Part shown: piece by piece, positions 22,557 through 34,382 of the stretch
How the letters are laid out: each line of letters begins with the position of its first letter
How positions within the stretch are numbered: the stretch's first letter is position 1
From: Pycnopodia helianthoides
Lineage: Eukaryota; Echinodermata; Asteroidea; Forcipulatida; Asteriidae
Assembly (NCBI GenBank): GCA_032158295.1
Contig: CM063254.1
Coordinates: 18,304,147 to 18,368,146, forward strand
Reading direction: 5' to 3'
DNA length: 64,000 nt
Translations under genes and position numbers: made by a program
The notes under the pieces: generated by a model
Told to the model about the DNA's origin: nothing
The model's input: only the letters and a program-made list of their open reading frames with translations
The model's database searches: none

Positions 22557-23490
22557 TGTGGTCTGATTCCAGTGTACTGGCTACTGTCTCTCATCAGTAG
22601 ACCACCATGCTGCAAAATCGGGAACCAGACTACACAAACAAGTTGGGTGATCAGCTGGTTTTGTCAGGTGGTGGGTGCACAGAATGAGTTTTGGCGTTGG
22701 GCTAGTTATATGGGTGTTTTCGTAGCAATCAACACGTACACAAAGAGATGGTACTAGGCGCTCTTAAATTAAGTGGTTTGCGAGATACCAACTGTCTATA
22801 CCAGGACAAAGTCGCGCCGTAAGTTTTACGTTAATTTCGAAAGGTGGAGTTGGACGCGACTGAACTGTTAAAAATGGGGATATTTTTGTGGTAAATTGCC
22901 CGCACAATATGCGATATTTCACTTCTTGAAAATCGGTCATATCTTCGGTGCACTCCAAATCCACATATTGACCACATTGAGTCTCTCTACGTGCAAAACT
23001 AATGGGAGCCGTTCTTGCTCATATTCGCGAATGAACCCCAGATATGACTGAAATTATTCGAAGATTATGATGATTATTATGCCAGAACGAGACAAGGTTT
23101 GACCGCTGTATCAAAGCTTTTCTTTACGCGCAGCCTGTTGTTCCTTTATCACGTGCTCTAACGTCATAAAATTAAGTCGTTTCACGGGTTCATTCGTTCA
23201 GATTGAGAATAGCCCTTTACTTTTTATATCCTGGTTTGAGTCTAAAACTTGTGAATGAGGGGATTGCGATTTTGACCACATTATCGGCAATTTTTAAAGA
23301 AGTGTGTGACATTTCAAAACAATGTCCCGTTCAGTGAGAATAATAATGACGGTTGAGAGAGGGGGGGGGGCTGGATGGGCGGAACCGTGTTCACACGGGG
23401 GTGTTGTGGGAGTGCAGATGACTTCATCTTTCCGTGGGTGTAAGAGGGAGTGTTTGGTGTTAGTGTAGTGTTCGCGTGGGGGATTTAAGG
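22557..23490. other. HOGA1 upstream region; no second gene seen
   Basis: This holds the likely HOGA1 promoter and 5' UTR, but no TATA box or CpG cluster stands out. Nothing else recognised. Confidence 0.5.
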
Positions 23491-23540
23491 TTGACGGGTT
23501 GACGGGGGTTGACGGGGGTTGACGGGGGTTGAACCGGGGT
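23490..23540. repeat. GGGTTGACGG short tandem repeat
   Basis: About five copies of TTGACGGGGG in a row, with imperfect first units. Confidence 0.85.
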
Positions 23541-23829
23541 TTTATGCACAAGTTAATGGGCTAAGTGAGACGTCGACAGCGACGGCGACAGCGATGCGAC
23601 CTGTCGTCTTTGGAACACCATAAACTTGAGGTGCGTATACGGACAATTGGTTCATGCCTGACAGAAGATACAAATCAAGAGAGGCCACAAAACCGCTTCA
23701 GGGGGTTTGAGTGAGGAAGGACGGGTGTTGCGAACACGCAATCTCTATTTACTTTTTGTGCACAAAAATCAGGGCCAAATTTCATAGAGCTGCTTTAAAA
23801 CGTTGCCAGTGGACTTGGAGACTTGGGCT

Positions 23830-24560
23830 TATACAAAGCGTTTGTTGTAAAATGAATATGGTCGGAAAGGTGTTTTAAAAGTAGAATAAAACGATTCACA
23901 CAAAATATACCTCGAAATTGTATGGTTTTCCTTTTACTTCGTGAATTGACATTAATATTCATTGTACCCAAAGGAACCAGACTGGACCCACCCACAGGAG
24001 TTATTGTTTATTACGACTTTTTATTTGATTGCAGTGCATAAATTTGATGTGTCATATAGACAAAGGAGTGTGTGTTTCTGTGAAGCCAATAGTTCTATAG
24101 TTCCAATAGCACAAAATGGGTACTTATTATTTTTAATTATCACAATATAATAGTAATAATTAATATTATTATTTCATTCCTTAAACCATCTCAACTTTAC
24201 AGTTTGTAACGCACTAAGCTAAATCAATCTCTGCCCTCAAAGGTACCCATTTACCCCTGGGTGATGAAAAGCAACCAGAGTTAAATGTCTCAGTGCTCAC
24301 GGACACAAGTGTCATGACCGGGTTTCGAACCAACACCCTGATGACCCAGACACCAGAATTTGGAGTCCGTTGTACTAAATCGCTCGGCCACAACCAACGT
24401 CCTTTTTAACCGAAGTTGGCCCTTGATTTACGGTTCATAGAAAACGTCACAAGTTTATGGTTTTCCTTTTACTTCGTGAACTAAAACCGTCCGCCATTTT
24501 GTAGAACAACATTTTGGACTTCGCATCCTGCTAAATTACTTTCGTCTGAAATGCCTCCGT
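23830..24560. repeat. Two copies of a dispersed repeat flanking a SINE
   Basis: At 23880-23955 and 24445-24500 is the motif TATGGTTTTCCTTTTACTTC followed by GTGAA; the second adds CCGCCATTTTGT. A similar copy is in HOGA1 intron 4 at 16080-16200. Confidence 0.6.
24225..24405 (-). repeat. tRNA(Leu/Ser)-derived SINE, family B
   Basis: The reverse strand reads GTGGCCGAGCGATTTAGTAC, then ACGGACTCCAAATTCTGG, and GTTGGTTCGAAACCCGGTCA, a class II tRNA-like head. The tail is GACACTTGTGTCCGTGAGCA. Confidence 0.8.
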
Positions 24561-25295
24561 TGATAAGCCACTAAAAAAAATGTGTAATCGAAAAATTTGA
24601 ATCTCCAAGGGTCGCCTTTGGGCAACTTATAGAGATTCAAATTTCCATATTTCCGTGGTGTCCGTTTAGTGAATACTGCGACAAGAGATGCGGTCGGTAC
24701 CCGTTGCCACCTCACTAAACCAGATGGATTAGATGTTCGTGATGAATACCGTAACAGGTTTTTTGCCGGTTTCTCAACAAGTAGACACTGTATTCAGCTG
24801 AAACTTTCACAGGTGACTTTTATTGTATCTTTATTGGTAATTTGCCATTTTGGTCAATCCCCCCTCAGACCCGGAACCGGATTCAAATCTGACCCGGGAG
24901 TTTGTAGAGTTTGAACTCTCATCAGTGGGTTCAGCTTATCCCCGGCGTCTGGAGAGACTTTTCGCTCGGCCCCAGCGGCCTATCCAGGACCGCGGGGATG
25001 GGCTAATCAGCTTGCACAGATTCTTGTTCAGGAAGTACGTCATGCGTGCAGTGCTTGCAGTGTGAGTGTGATGCATGATGGGACTGAGCATAAACCAATG
25101 AGCGTGCTTGATACGTTTGCCCATCCCAGCGCCTTTGGTTTTAAGGCAAGGCGCTGGGGACGAGCGAAGAGAGACTTTTGTTTGAAAAAGGTTTCTATTA
25201 GGTACTCTTTAAATCGCTGTAACATAATTGTCACATTTATGTCAGTCAAAATTCACCATGTGACAGTGAGTCCAGAAAACACACACAATAGACCC

Positions 25296-25620
25296 TATGC
25301 ATTGACGTCATCAAGCCGTCATATTAGAGGTAAACCGATGATGAAACAATGGAAATGCACAGGTTTGTACGCGCGGCGCACAGCAGGATTGGCCAATATG
25401 ACGTCATTTGAGTGGGGCGCCCTCGCCTAGAGGTCAAAAGGAGGTTGCTCACTGGCCAGTCCTGTGCATGCGCTGCGCGCACAAGTCTGTGCGTATTCAT
25501 TTTTTCGTCATCGGTTTACCTCTAATAAGAGGGCGGTGGATGACGTCAATGCATAATGTTCCTTTTGACCTCTCGGCGCGAGGGCACCCTACTCAAAAAA
25601 TGACGTCATGTGCATAAGTT
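25296..25620. mobile_element. Foldback element upstream of the tandem-C2 gene
   Basis: TATGCATTGACGTCATC and GAGGTAAACCGATGA on the left are mirrored by TCATCGGTTTACCTC and GATGACGTCAATGCATA on the right (to 25555). The pair GGCGCCCTCGCCTAGAGGTC / GACCTCTCGGCGCGAGGGC extends the symmetry. It contains several TGACGTCA, the CRE/ATF consensus, near the promoter at 26002. Confidence 0.65.
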
Positions 25621-26001
25621 CTATGGTGCCCGCTCTGCTGGGCCCAGAGAGAGAGAGAGAGCAAATCATAATTCAAGGTCCACATCTCCGAAAGGTTTTT
25701 GGGCGCGAAAAGAACACATTAATCTGATGAGCATGCTCTCCACCAGACAGACGTCGGGTAAAAAGCTACATTATTTCCTCCCTTCGGTGTGGTTAAACTA
25801 ATCTTAGGAGAGAAAAAACAAAGTGAAGGCACCCCGATGAAGACCTATATGCATACCTCATTACAGAAAATCGCTCATCTCTGCCCAGGTTAGTACCATT
25901 GGCTCAAACCTTGTGCGTAATCAAAACCATAAAGGAGAGCTTGGTCTGTACGAGTAGGGGATCGTTGTCAGTTTTCCCGTATGACTTTCATGCAAACGCT
26001 T

Positions 26002-26040
26002 TATAAAGGAGCTCAAACGAAAGTGTTCACAACAAACAGT
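26002..26040 (+). promoter_or_regulatory. Candidate TATA box and initiator for the tandem-C2 gene
   Basis: TATAAA stands at 26002-26007 in the context GCTTTATAAAGGAG. About 25-30 bases on is TTCACAAC, a plausible TCA-type initiator near 26026-26033. The first ATG of the gene is about 100 bases further (26135), a sensible 5' UTR length. Position and motif only. Confidence 0.5.
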
Positions 26041-26134
26041 TGAGTCTCGGACAGACAGTGAACTACCAACGTTACTGTACAACCCTTTGAGACAGTTTAT
26101 CATTTTTCACAATTCCTTGTGGCTATTGTAAATC

Positions 26135-27339
26135 ATGGGTCGTGATCGAAGCCGAAGTTTTGTCATCACACCTAGCGAAGTTCCTTATTTCACCGTCCCT
26201 GCGAGGCGGCACTTCAAGCGGTTTTCCTCGGGGGCCATCAACAAGGCGCCAGCATACAGGATGCCAAAGACGCCATGCAAGACTGTGTTATGTCTTTCCA
26301 GAACAGAACAAAATGTCTATCTCTCGGGATACCCACCTCGAAGAGGTCACCCAGGAGTAGTCCGACACGGACCGGTTTTCTCGGCACGCGGTCGATGAGC
26401 ACCTCGATTCGAACGACCCAACCGCCACCCCAGAACAGTCTCCTCTCAACGCGGTCCATGACCATGTACGGACCCGGACGGAGCAACCGATCTCTGTGCA
26501 ACACGGCAATCACAATCTCCCCCTCGAAACAAAGACTCCCCACAGAACAGCGATTCTCATCCATGGGTAACATTCATCCTATGACGCAAAGACACAGGGA
26601 TGTTCTACCGGAGGTTCCTGTTCTCTTTGACTCGTGGCTTCCCAACCTTCTTCCAGCGAATAGATCACCACGACGCCACAAAAGCTCATCATCATCACGA
26701 GGGAGTCCCAGAAGAGCAATGGGCGTTGCCGGCTCCCACTCAACCCTCTGTCCCACCAAGTTAGAACAAGCCAACAAAAAGTATTCAGTGTACAGGGAAA
26801 GGTGTTTTTCAGATAGCAGAGCCTTAGAGTGCCGACGGTTGCGTCCAGTGTCCCCATCGATGTCAACAAACCATGAAGACCCCTCTCGATCCTCCCAAGA
26901 CAGTGTTGCCCCAACACCCGGCCCCAAAGACTCCATCAATGTTTCGCTTAACTTTAAAGCTCACGAGAAGCAGCTGGAAGTCGGTATACACGGCCTCACG
27001 TGCCAGGTACCCGCTGGTGGGACCGCCGGTCGCAGCAGCAGCAACAGCCCTCTCGTCGTCGAGTTGACCCTAAACCCCGGTAAACAACGTCATCTGTTAC
27101 GAGACGTCCCCCCTCTTACGGGCGACTCCGACGGCAGCATCTTCCCACCGAAGACAGTCGTCTTCAAGGGGGTGAAGTCGGCTGGTCTTTCGTCGAAGAT
27201 TCTAAGCATCAATGTTTATACCAAGGCGTTACTTCGGAGGACTGGGAGGTTGCTGTACCAAACGTGCATGCCTCTTGCCGATGTGGCCCTCTACGGTGAT
27301 GCTAACTGGGTGTCATTCGAGTCGTCGACCGCCGAAAAG
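26135..27339 (+). CDS. Tandem-C2 gene exon 1 (N-terminus and C2A)
   Basis: ATG at 26135 opens a frame with MGRDRSRSFVITPSEVPYF that stops at 26398. The overlapping frame open from about 26190 (first ATG 26275) carries the rest: a basic Ser-rich stretch with RRHKSSSSSRG, then C2A from INVSLNFKAHEKQLEVGIHG to CMPLADVALYGDANWVSFES. The run of five G near 26230 is a candidate for a missing base. The donor is GAAAAG|GTTGGT, a weak match to consensus, phase 0. Confidence 0.75.
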
Positions 27340-28526
27340 GTTGGTATTTTTGTTCCCATCTTCACGAGAAAAACACCAGAGTGTTTTAATCCCCGTACTT
27401 TTCAAAAATCTGATGGGATGTTTATAAATAAAAAATAAATAAAAGTTTCTAAAAATCTCGCCCAGGGCGCCCTACTCAAAAAAGAAGTTATATGCATAAG
27501 GTCCATTCTCGAATTCCCTGTATTTTGTTAGAATCTTATCTTTACCAGGTAATGTTTTTATTGTCAACTTACAGTTGTTTTGAATTTTCTATTTTTACAG
27601 GTGAAAAAATCTATCTCCGTATGTCTGTGCTTCAACGCTCACAGGAAGAGGCTGATGATCACTGTGGTCAACGCAAAGGCCTTAAAGCGGTCGGCCCTAA
27701 GAAAAGGTGAGGTACAATAATTGATAAAGTTGCAGGGATTTTCAATGAGAGAAATGTTCATTTATAATTGGTTCTCTCTCTGAACGAATTTTATTTATTC
27801 ATTACACATCCGACAGCACAATAAGTGTCAATAACAGGACGAATAGGAAACGAGAAGAAATGTTCAGTTTTAAATGTGGGAGGGAAAAAAACAATGGGGG
27901 GACTTTTTCGACAAAACATTGACTTATATTACTCTCTGAAAACAAGCAGGGGATGCTATTGAACACGTTGAGACTAAACCCAATTCTTGTTCTTCTTATA
28001 ACAAATACTGATGCTTTTAAAAACGTGTGCGTCATGAAAAACCTTTACTCAAAGACACTAGGTTGTGCCACCGGGGGGGGGGGCACAACCCCGAAATGAC
28101 TGCGATCAGTCCAAAAACAAACAAATCAAACAAACAACGAGTCAAACATGGATCCATTTTGTACCCGCAGATTCCTACGTGGAGGTGAAACTGTTCCGAC
28201 GGGATGGTGCCGAGAATGAAGCCATGAAGACGGTACGAACGAAGTGCCACCAAGGCGGTAGCAATCCCGTGTACAAGGAGGCCTTCTCGTTCGACTTCAC
28301 GACCGAGGGCAGTGACGCCTCGCGGTACGCGGAGTTGACGTTCACCGTGCGTCGCAAGGGTTTCTTTGGGGCAGACAAGGTCCTCGGCGAGGTGACTCTG
28401 TCCAGCGAGTTGCAGCTCCGATGGAAGAAGTCCGAGTCGCTCAAGAACACTCTAGACGAAGTTTTCCGTTACCCGGGGAAAGTTATCACCCAGTCACATA
28501 ACTTATCCCCCTGCAGTTACAATTAA
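26135..28526 (+). CDS. Tandem C2-domain protein, TC2N-like (synaptotagmin superfamily), 3 exons
   Basis: Exons to 27339, 27601-27706 and 28171-28526 join in phase. A Ser/Arg-rich N-terminal half is followed by a degenerate C2A (about 26935-27330) and a C2B (27601 to about 28450). The C-terminus PGKVITQSHNLSP resembles the end of vertebrate TC2N (PEKVVIRWHKLNP), and the N-terminal SEVPYFTVP resembles TC2N's KEVPFVVP. Loop 3 reads RKGFFGADK instead of an Asp-rich loop, so calcium binding looks lost, as in TC2N. Role: probably calcium-independent lipid or protein binding; this is inference. Starting at ATG 26275 gives 508 residues in one frame; the likelier start at 26135 lies in another frame, so a one-base break is suspected between 26210 and 26390. 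C2CD4 and synaptotagmin-like proteins are alternatives. Confidence 0.8.
27601..27706 (+). CDS. Tandem-C2 gene exon 2 (C2B first strands)
   Basis: The acceptor TTTTTACAG and donor AAAAG|GTGAGG bound a segment reading KKSISVCLCFNAHRKRLMIT and then VVNAKALKRSALRKG, the first strands of a C2 domain. Phase 0 in and 1 out; codon G|AT makes the retained Asp of DSYV. Confidence 0.85.
28171..28526 (+). CDS. Tandem-C2 gene exon 3 (C2B and C-terminus)
   Basis: The acceptor TACCCGCAG is followed by SYVEVKLFRRDGAENEAMK, then GGSNPVYKEAFSFDF, the NPVFNEAFSF hallmark of C2 domains, and LGEVTLSSE. It ends VITQSHNLSPCSYN with TAA at 28524-28526. The exon is GC-rich relative to its flanks. Confidence 0.9.
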
Positions 28527-29200
28527 AAGGTGTTTTTTTTTGTTTTTTTTCAAATTGGTCACAATTAAAAGCAAAGAATTGTTGTCTTCAAAATTGATGG
28601 TCGCAACTGATCTCTCCACCATAAGATCACACTGATTGCCTCATGTGCAATTTTCGTAGTGGAATTATCACGGTCCTTTCTGGTTAAAAAAAGTGGCAAA
28701 TTTAAACGTCGCATTATTGCATTTCGCGCCAAATTGCAAGCTCCTCAAAACAAGCATTCATCATCAATCAATGTGCAATCTTTTGCTTCATGCGATTAAA
28801 AAAAGAAGAAAGATAGCCGTTCAATTTGACAACCTTTGTCGAACTGCTTTCAAAATTTGCTGCAGCTTTTCGAAGAAGTCTCCAGCTTCGTCTACCCTGC
28901 TAAACAGAGTGTTGATTTCGCATGGCTAAAAAGAATACTTTACAAATTCGTAAGGCTGTATAGTAATTTCGTAAACAACATTGACTTATACTCTCTTGTA
29001 TAATTTCGTAAGCCTCGATGTGCGATTGAATGACGGTTTCAAAACTGAGGAAAAAGATGCATGAATTAAAGTGAATTAGGCTGCTCTCTTGCCTTAAATA
29101 ATCGGTGAAAAACATTACCTGTGCCGTAATTTATTTTGTTTTGTTCATAAACTAACACACTTTTTAGAACACTTCGTTCAAACATAAATACGTCTGATTT
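28527..29200. other. Probable 3' UTR and downstream flank of the tandem-C2 gene
   Basis: AT-rich. No AATAAA close to the stop codon is convincing; AATAAA at 29446 and 29509 are possible but distant poly(A) signals. Confidence 0.4.
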
Positions 29201-29207
29201 TTTTATT

Positions 29208-29520
29208 CAAGTTTATAATTTAAGTTTATTTTATTATGAGATTTTACGTTTGCATTTTTTCCCCCATCTGATGTAAATACCAAATGAGTATTACATTGCC
29301 TGTATTATAAAGTGCGGCATTGTTGTAAATAATTTGTTGGTTTCGAAAGAACAAAAGATTGTCAAGTTTATAATTTAAGTTTATTTTAATATGAAATTTT
29401 ACGTTCGCATTTTTTTCCATCTGATTTAAATATTAATACCAAATGAATAAATATTACATTGCCTGTATTATAAAGTGTGATATTATTGTAAATCGAAAGA
29501 ATAAATAGAAGATTTTAATG
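29208..29520. repeat. Direct duplication, about 155 bp x 2
   Basis: The block AAGTTTATAATTTAAGTTTA ... ACATTGCCTGTATTATAAAG occurs twice in tandem with about 10% divergence. Confidence 0.85.
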
Positions 29521-31250
29521 TTGTTGTTCAGAAAATTTACTTTTATTCTGAGAGTGTGTTTTTGTTTTGTTTTGGGGTTTTTTTCTGGGGGGAGGTTAAC
29601 ATGTTTTCCCGGCCAAATTCATCAAAACTTAACTCTGTTTCATTAAAACACATTCAAATTCACGCATGTTTACCAGTATTAATTCAAACTAGGGTTTTGT
29701 TCAAGTTACTATTGCATTCAATTTCGTTTCTGTGCCCACATTATTCCGTTTGTCTCATTCAGGTTCGTTTCAGTCATTCTACTTCGTTTAGACAGTCAAG
29801 ACTACATTTTCACCATTCTTCAACTGAAACTATACTATGGATGAAATTGAATGATTAGTCAGACTTTTGCTGTTTGCTTTTGCGAAATTGAACGATCTAT
29901 GCGACCTAATTAATTTGAATGATCTCATTTAGTGGCCAGTAAATTGTAAAACCATTGAAATTGAATTTACTCATTTTGACTGTTGAATGCTGATGCAATG
30001 GAGTATTCATTTTCGAACAAAATTGAACGAGCCGGGTGCTGTGAATGATTTTTTGCCGGAAATGACTGGTAAAATCTCTCATTAGGTGCGAAATACACAC
30101 TGTTTTGTGTATAAAATCGTCAAGTACCAAAGAATCTATCTCACATGTCGAGTACATAAACATATTGACCAACTGCCGCTATAGAAAGATTTCACACAAT
30201 GCGTTCGCAATAACACGAGCCGGGGACCAGTTATAACATCATTATCACATAACCAGAAGTACTCCGGACTTCTGAGAAACAGCTCCTGGCAAATCATCAA
30301 ATTTGTCATCATTTTTCAGACTAAAAGTTAATCAATTACGACAAAAAAAGGTACAAAGTCAATACAATAGGACCTGAAGCTCAGCAGAGCGAATTTACTA
30401 TAAAAGGAAAACATGGGCCCGGCCGACTACGGGCACTAGCCTAAACAACCCGTCAGCAATTTCACGAAGTGCCAAAAAGTCCCCTAAAGCCAAAAATGTA
30501 TGTTTGGAGAAAAACGCGATTGAAGTTAAGCTAATTTTAAAATTACTGGTTGGTAGACTATTCGCAATTTAATCTTTGAAATTTTACATATCAGGGAAGT
30601 AGAGATCCTAAATCATACAAATCTGCTTTCAATCTTGTCCATAACGTGTTTAATTAATGAGAAATTATTTAATTAACAAGATTGTCTCTTCGTGAAAACT
30701 GTACAAATTGTGGTCTGTGTGCAGCGCGCGTGCGTCGTGTGTAAACTTTTTGGCTGTTCGTGAAAACGAAATAAAGTTTTTGGCACTTTGTGAAAACGCA
30801 AAAGCCGGAGCACTCATGATTGGCACTGTGCCAGCTATACAATCAACGCGGTCGCGAATATACAAAATGACAAAAAGGTTTTTGGCTCTTCGTGAAAACG
30901 CAATTCCAGGTTCTTCTGGTTTTTGCCTTTCATCGACTTAGCATAATTAAGAAAGTAGACGCTTTTGAGAGTCAATTGTTAAATACCAATCAACTACACT
31001 GAAACTAACAAAAAAATTAATGAGAGGTTTCTACCGATTTTTCAAGTTTTTGGCACTTCTTGAAATTGCTGACGAACCCACCCATCGACTTTCTCTGAAA
31101 AGTTGCCATGATTTCGGTATTTCAGCCGAACAGAAAGACTGAGAATATGAAAACTGTACAAAGGGCAACTCTTCCGTCACTTCTACGTTATCATCTCGTC
31201 CAACGGGAGTCAGGGTCAGTGAGCTTTCTCAATTATTTCTGTGTACATTT
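29521..31250. other. No gene seen; scattered short repeats
   Basis: The phrase TTTTTGGC(A/T)CTT(C/T)GTGAAAACG recurs around 30745, 30780 and 30880, and inverted at 30470. No coding support. Confidence 0.5.
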
Positions 31251-31261
31251 ATAAGTTGGAA

Positions 31262-31835
31262 TTTGTAGGATTTGAAACTTTGCATTGTGGAGACACAACC
31301 TATAGTAAGGTTTGCAGTAACAACATGTACATGGGTAGGATTTGAAACTTTGCATCGTGGATACACAACCTAGTAAGGTTTGCAGTAACAACATGTACAT
31401 GAGTAGGATTTAAACTTTGCATTGTGGAGATACAACCTAGTAAGGTTTGCAGTAACAACATGTACATGAGTAGGATTTGAAACTTTGCATGGTGGATATA
31501 CAACCTAAGGTTTGCAGTAACAACATGTACATGAGTAGGATTTGAAACTTTACACGGTGGAGATACAACCTAGTAAAGTTTGCAGTAACACCGTGTTTTG
31601 CATAGTGGAGATACAACCTAGTAAAGTTTGCAGTAACACCGTGTTTTGCATGGTGGAGATACAACCTAGTAAAGTTTGCAGTAACACCATGTACATGAGT
31701 AGGATTTGAAACTTTACACGGTGGAGATACAACCTAGTAAGGTTCGCCGTAACACCATGTACATGAGTAGGATTTGAAACTTTGCACGGTGCGGAGATAC
31801 ATTCTAGAGAGGTTTGCAGTAACACCATGTACATA
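31262..31835. repeat. Tandem repeat, about 40-70 bp units x 9
   Basis: Units contain GGTTTGCAGTAACAACATGT, ACATGAGTAGGATTTGAAAC and GTGGAGATACAACCTAGTAA. Two short units lack the ACATGAGTAGG part. Confidence 0.9.
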
Positions 31836-32084
31836 AAGTCTCATTCGCCTGAGGTTCGGTCCTCAGCAAATAACAGTAAAATAATTATTAAGAAAAACAG
31901 ATTTACAATTTCTGTTGTCAAATGTATAAATGTGACTAACCGCAGAACTACCTAAAGGACGCTGTGTAAGTGGATAACATCCTCCCATTGTCTTACAACA
32001 ATGGTAAATGTCAAAGACCAGCATCCGCACTTTATGTGACCCAACGCCAAAATATTTCAAGGGAATTGAATGCGGAGCCCTACT

Positions 32085-32185
32085 CGTGAATCGGGTTTTC
32101 ATTCCCATACCAGATTGCGTATAGGTTTTCCCTATTTTTTTTTTTCCTCCACAACTTACATTTCTTCAGCATCTTCTAGCTCTGG
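32085..32185 (+). repeat. tRNA-derived SINE, family C, 3' part
   Basis: It contains GGGTTTTCATTCCCATACC, AGATTGCGTATAGGTTTTCC and CTTACATTTCTTCAGCATCT, the body of family C without its head. Confidence 0.55.
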
Positions 32186-32215
32186 GCTAAACTTCCGACC
32201 CACTTGGGGCCTGAC

Positions 32216-32241
32216 CATAGAGCTATATATATAGCTCTATG
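32216..32241. mobile_element. 26-bp palindromic micro-transposon with 8-bp target duplication
   Basis: A perfect 26-bp palindrome, CATAGAGCTATAT and its complement, is flanked on both sides by the octamer GGCCTGAC (32208-32215 and 32242-32249). Its outer 16 bases equal the ends of the 680-bp hAT-like copies at 8103 and 51558. It is the two ends with nothing between. Confidence 0.88.
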
Positions 32242-32527
32242 GGCCTGACCCATTTCTGGGTCAATGTGACCCGGAATCTGTGTCAAAATCACTCAGAAAC
32301 GGGTCAAAATGACTTAGAATCCGGGTTAATAATCTCTGGATCAATAGTTTGACCAGGGAGTGTAACACAGGTGGCTTCAGGCCTACGGGGACGGGCACAG
32401 TTCCAGACGCTTTTGAGAGTCCCTTGGTTTCATTACCAGAAAAATATCATAATATTAATACAAAAAATAATATTAATGACAAAATAATAATATGTCGGTT
32501 TTGAAGATTGAAAACACAAACTGTACC

Positions 32528-32680
32528 CGTGGCATGGCTGATTTCGCAAAGAGACGTTTTCAAAACATTGCTTAAAAACTCACATTTTCCACACCTATTT
32601 TGCTCACTAGGCTATTTATTTCTTTCTCATTCCTCTGCGTTGTTAATTTTGTATTGTAAGTTGTATTATTTTATTAAGTG
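32528..32680 (+). mobile_element. LINE C-terminus remnant
   Basis: It reads DVFKTLLKNSHFPHLF, similar to the FKxxLKTHLF end of CR1/L2-type reverse transcriptases, followed by AT-rich sequence. Short and uncertain. Confidence 0.4.
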
Positions 32681-32999
32681 TTGTGGAATGCGTAAGAACG
32701 AAATGCTTAGGCTAGTATTACTTTTATTATTCGAATCTTATTTGCTTATTAAAACGTTCACAACGACCGGCGTTATTGTAATTAAACAAAAATATGTTGA
32801 CATCATGTTCATTGACGTCAGCAAAGACAGAAAAAGCATTGTTGTCGCGGAAAGACGGCAAACTTTGGGAAGCCATATAGGCAGCCATTCAGTTACAATC
32901 CCTGACAAAAATATCTCGACAACAGTATCCATCAACCACGGCAGTGGGACGGGGAGAGGGATATCACGCCTTCCCAAAGAAACAGGTTTTGGACAATAG

Positions 33000-34080
33000 A
33001 CCTTTATCATGCTGCCACCATCTTGGTCATGTTCCCTGTATCCAATAACAGTGTCGAATGCTAATATTCATTGTACAAAAAAGGAACAATACTATTTCTC
33101 CTTCCAGCCTCAGTTTGGTTGCATTGATTTGAATGGGTGAAACTCAATACGGCCGCACCATGATAGAGGTCTATAGCTCTAAACAATGGACCTTTCCCAC
33201 GAAATATGCTAATTACATTAACGCATGCGTACAGACACTGTTGGTTGGCAAACGCCGTAGAGTTGTGCACTAGGCAGACGCACAATTAAAACGCGTGTGC
33301 GTCACGCCACCATCAGTCCCATACAAAAAAGGCGCAATGTTCACTCATTATTTGCCAGCCAGCAGTAGGGAGAGTGCGCATGCGCGAGCGATGTTCAATT
33401 TACATAAGGAGAAGGGTCTACTGTTGGTATGAATCTCGTGTTCTGTGCAGGTGCTGTTTACATGTATAAGAATTCCACTGTAGGCTTATGAAACTAATGA
33501 TTTTTTCTATCTTTACCTACGTTTCTTGACTGATTTCATCGGCAATAATGTATTTTTAAAGAAGACTTTAAGATTCGACTCACCACTGCCACTTGGTTTG
33601 GGATTATTTTAGATTTAATTTTTTTCAAAGTTCCATTATGTCTGAATTCTTGAATCCGCCGCAAACACGAGCAAAAAAAGTGGGGCGGCCACGGCCAGTC
33701 GCGGATGTTCATTGTTCATCACATTAAAATAAAAAAATGTTTTTTTATTTTATTTGATTGCCACAATGCTAGACCTAGGAGGTACTAGGGGGCCCCGTCA
33801 GACTACGTAACTTGTGTACGCTGGACGTGGAGTAGATAAAAGCTAACTTAGTCAAACCTAGTGACCTTCTACATTGCCGATGGGAAAAGTCCTCGGGCAT
33901 AAAAGAAAGTCTTGCATTTTGTGCGGTAATTTCCCACATTGGAAACCTTGGAAAGGGGTAATTATAAGTACATTTGAAAGCACACAACTCTATGCAACAA
34001 GGGAGTTTTTTCTCTCGTTATTTTCTTGCAGCTTCGATGACCACTTGAGCCCCATTTTTCACAGGTTTGTTATTTTATGT
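33000..34080. other. No gene seen
   Basis: Intergenic with a worn short repeat (AATGGACCTTTCCCACGAAA at 33188). Nothing coding recognised. Confidence 0.5.
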
Positions 34081-34131
34081 ATGTGTTGGGATACACCGAG
34101 TGAGGATACTGGTCTTTGACAATTACCATAA

Positions 34132-34382
34132 GTGTATCCTGTCTTTAAATGTACATGCAGCAGCACATCTCACGCCGTATACCTATTACGGTCAAACCAG
34201 GGCTGTACTTTGCTCTCAGCATGCATCAGACAAGACACCGTCTTGCTGAAAACAATCCCAAGTAGCACTGAAACTCTCCAATCTGCTGCCTACAAATCCT
34301 TATCTCTAGCCGCTCCAGGACGGTGGAGCGACCTTCCCATCACCTCAAATTCGCTGCCAATTCTTAAGAAAGCACTTTAAAA
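34132..34382 (+). mobile_element. LINE remnant, C-terminus
   Basis: It reads STETLQSAAYKSLSLAAPGR and WSDLPITSNSLPILKKAL, then a stop: the AAPxxWNxLPxxIRxxxSLxxFKKxLK tail of CR1/L2-like LINEs. 5' truncated. Confidence 0.7.

Noticed and set aside
24310..24405. A tRNA-Leu/Ser gene on the minus strand
   Set aside because: It is followed by the shared family B body and present in many degenerate copies. SINE.
26238..26939. Minus-strand ORFs of 110-120 codons opposite the tandem-C2 gene
   Set aside because: Shadows of a GC-rich exon; no motifs and no conserved family.
31437..31834. Repetitive minus-strand ORFs of 75-94 codons
   Set aside because: They come from the 31262-31835 tandem repeat; no other support.
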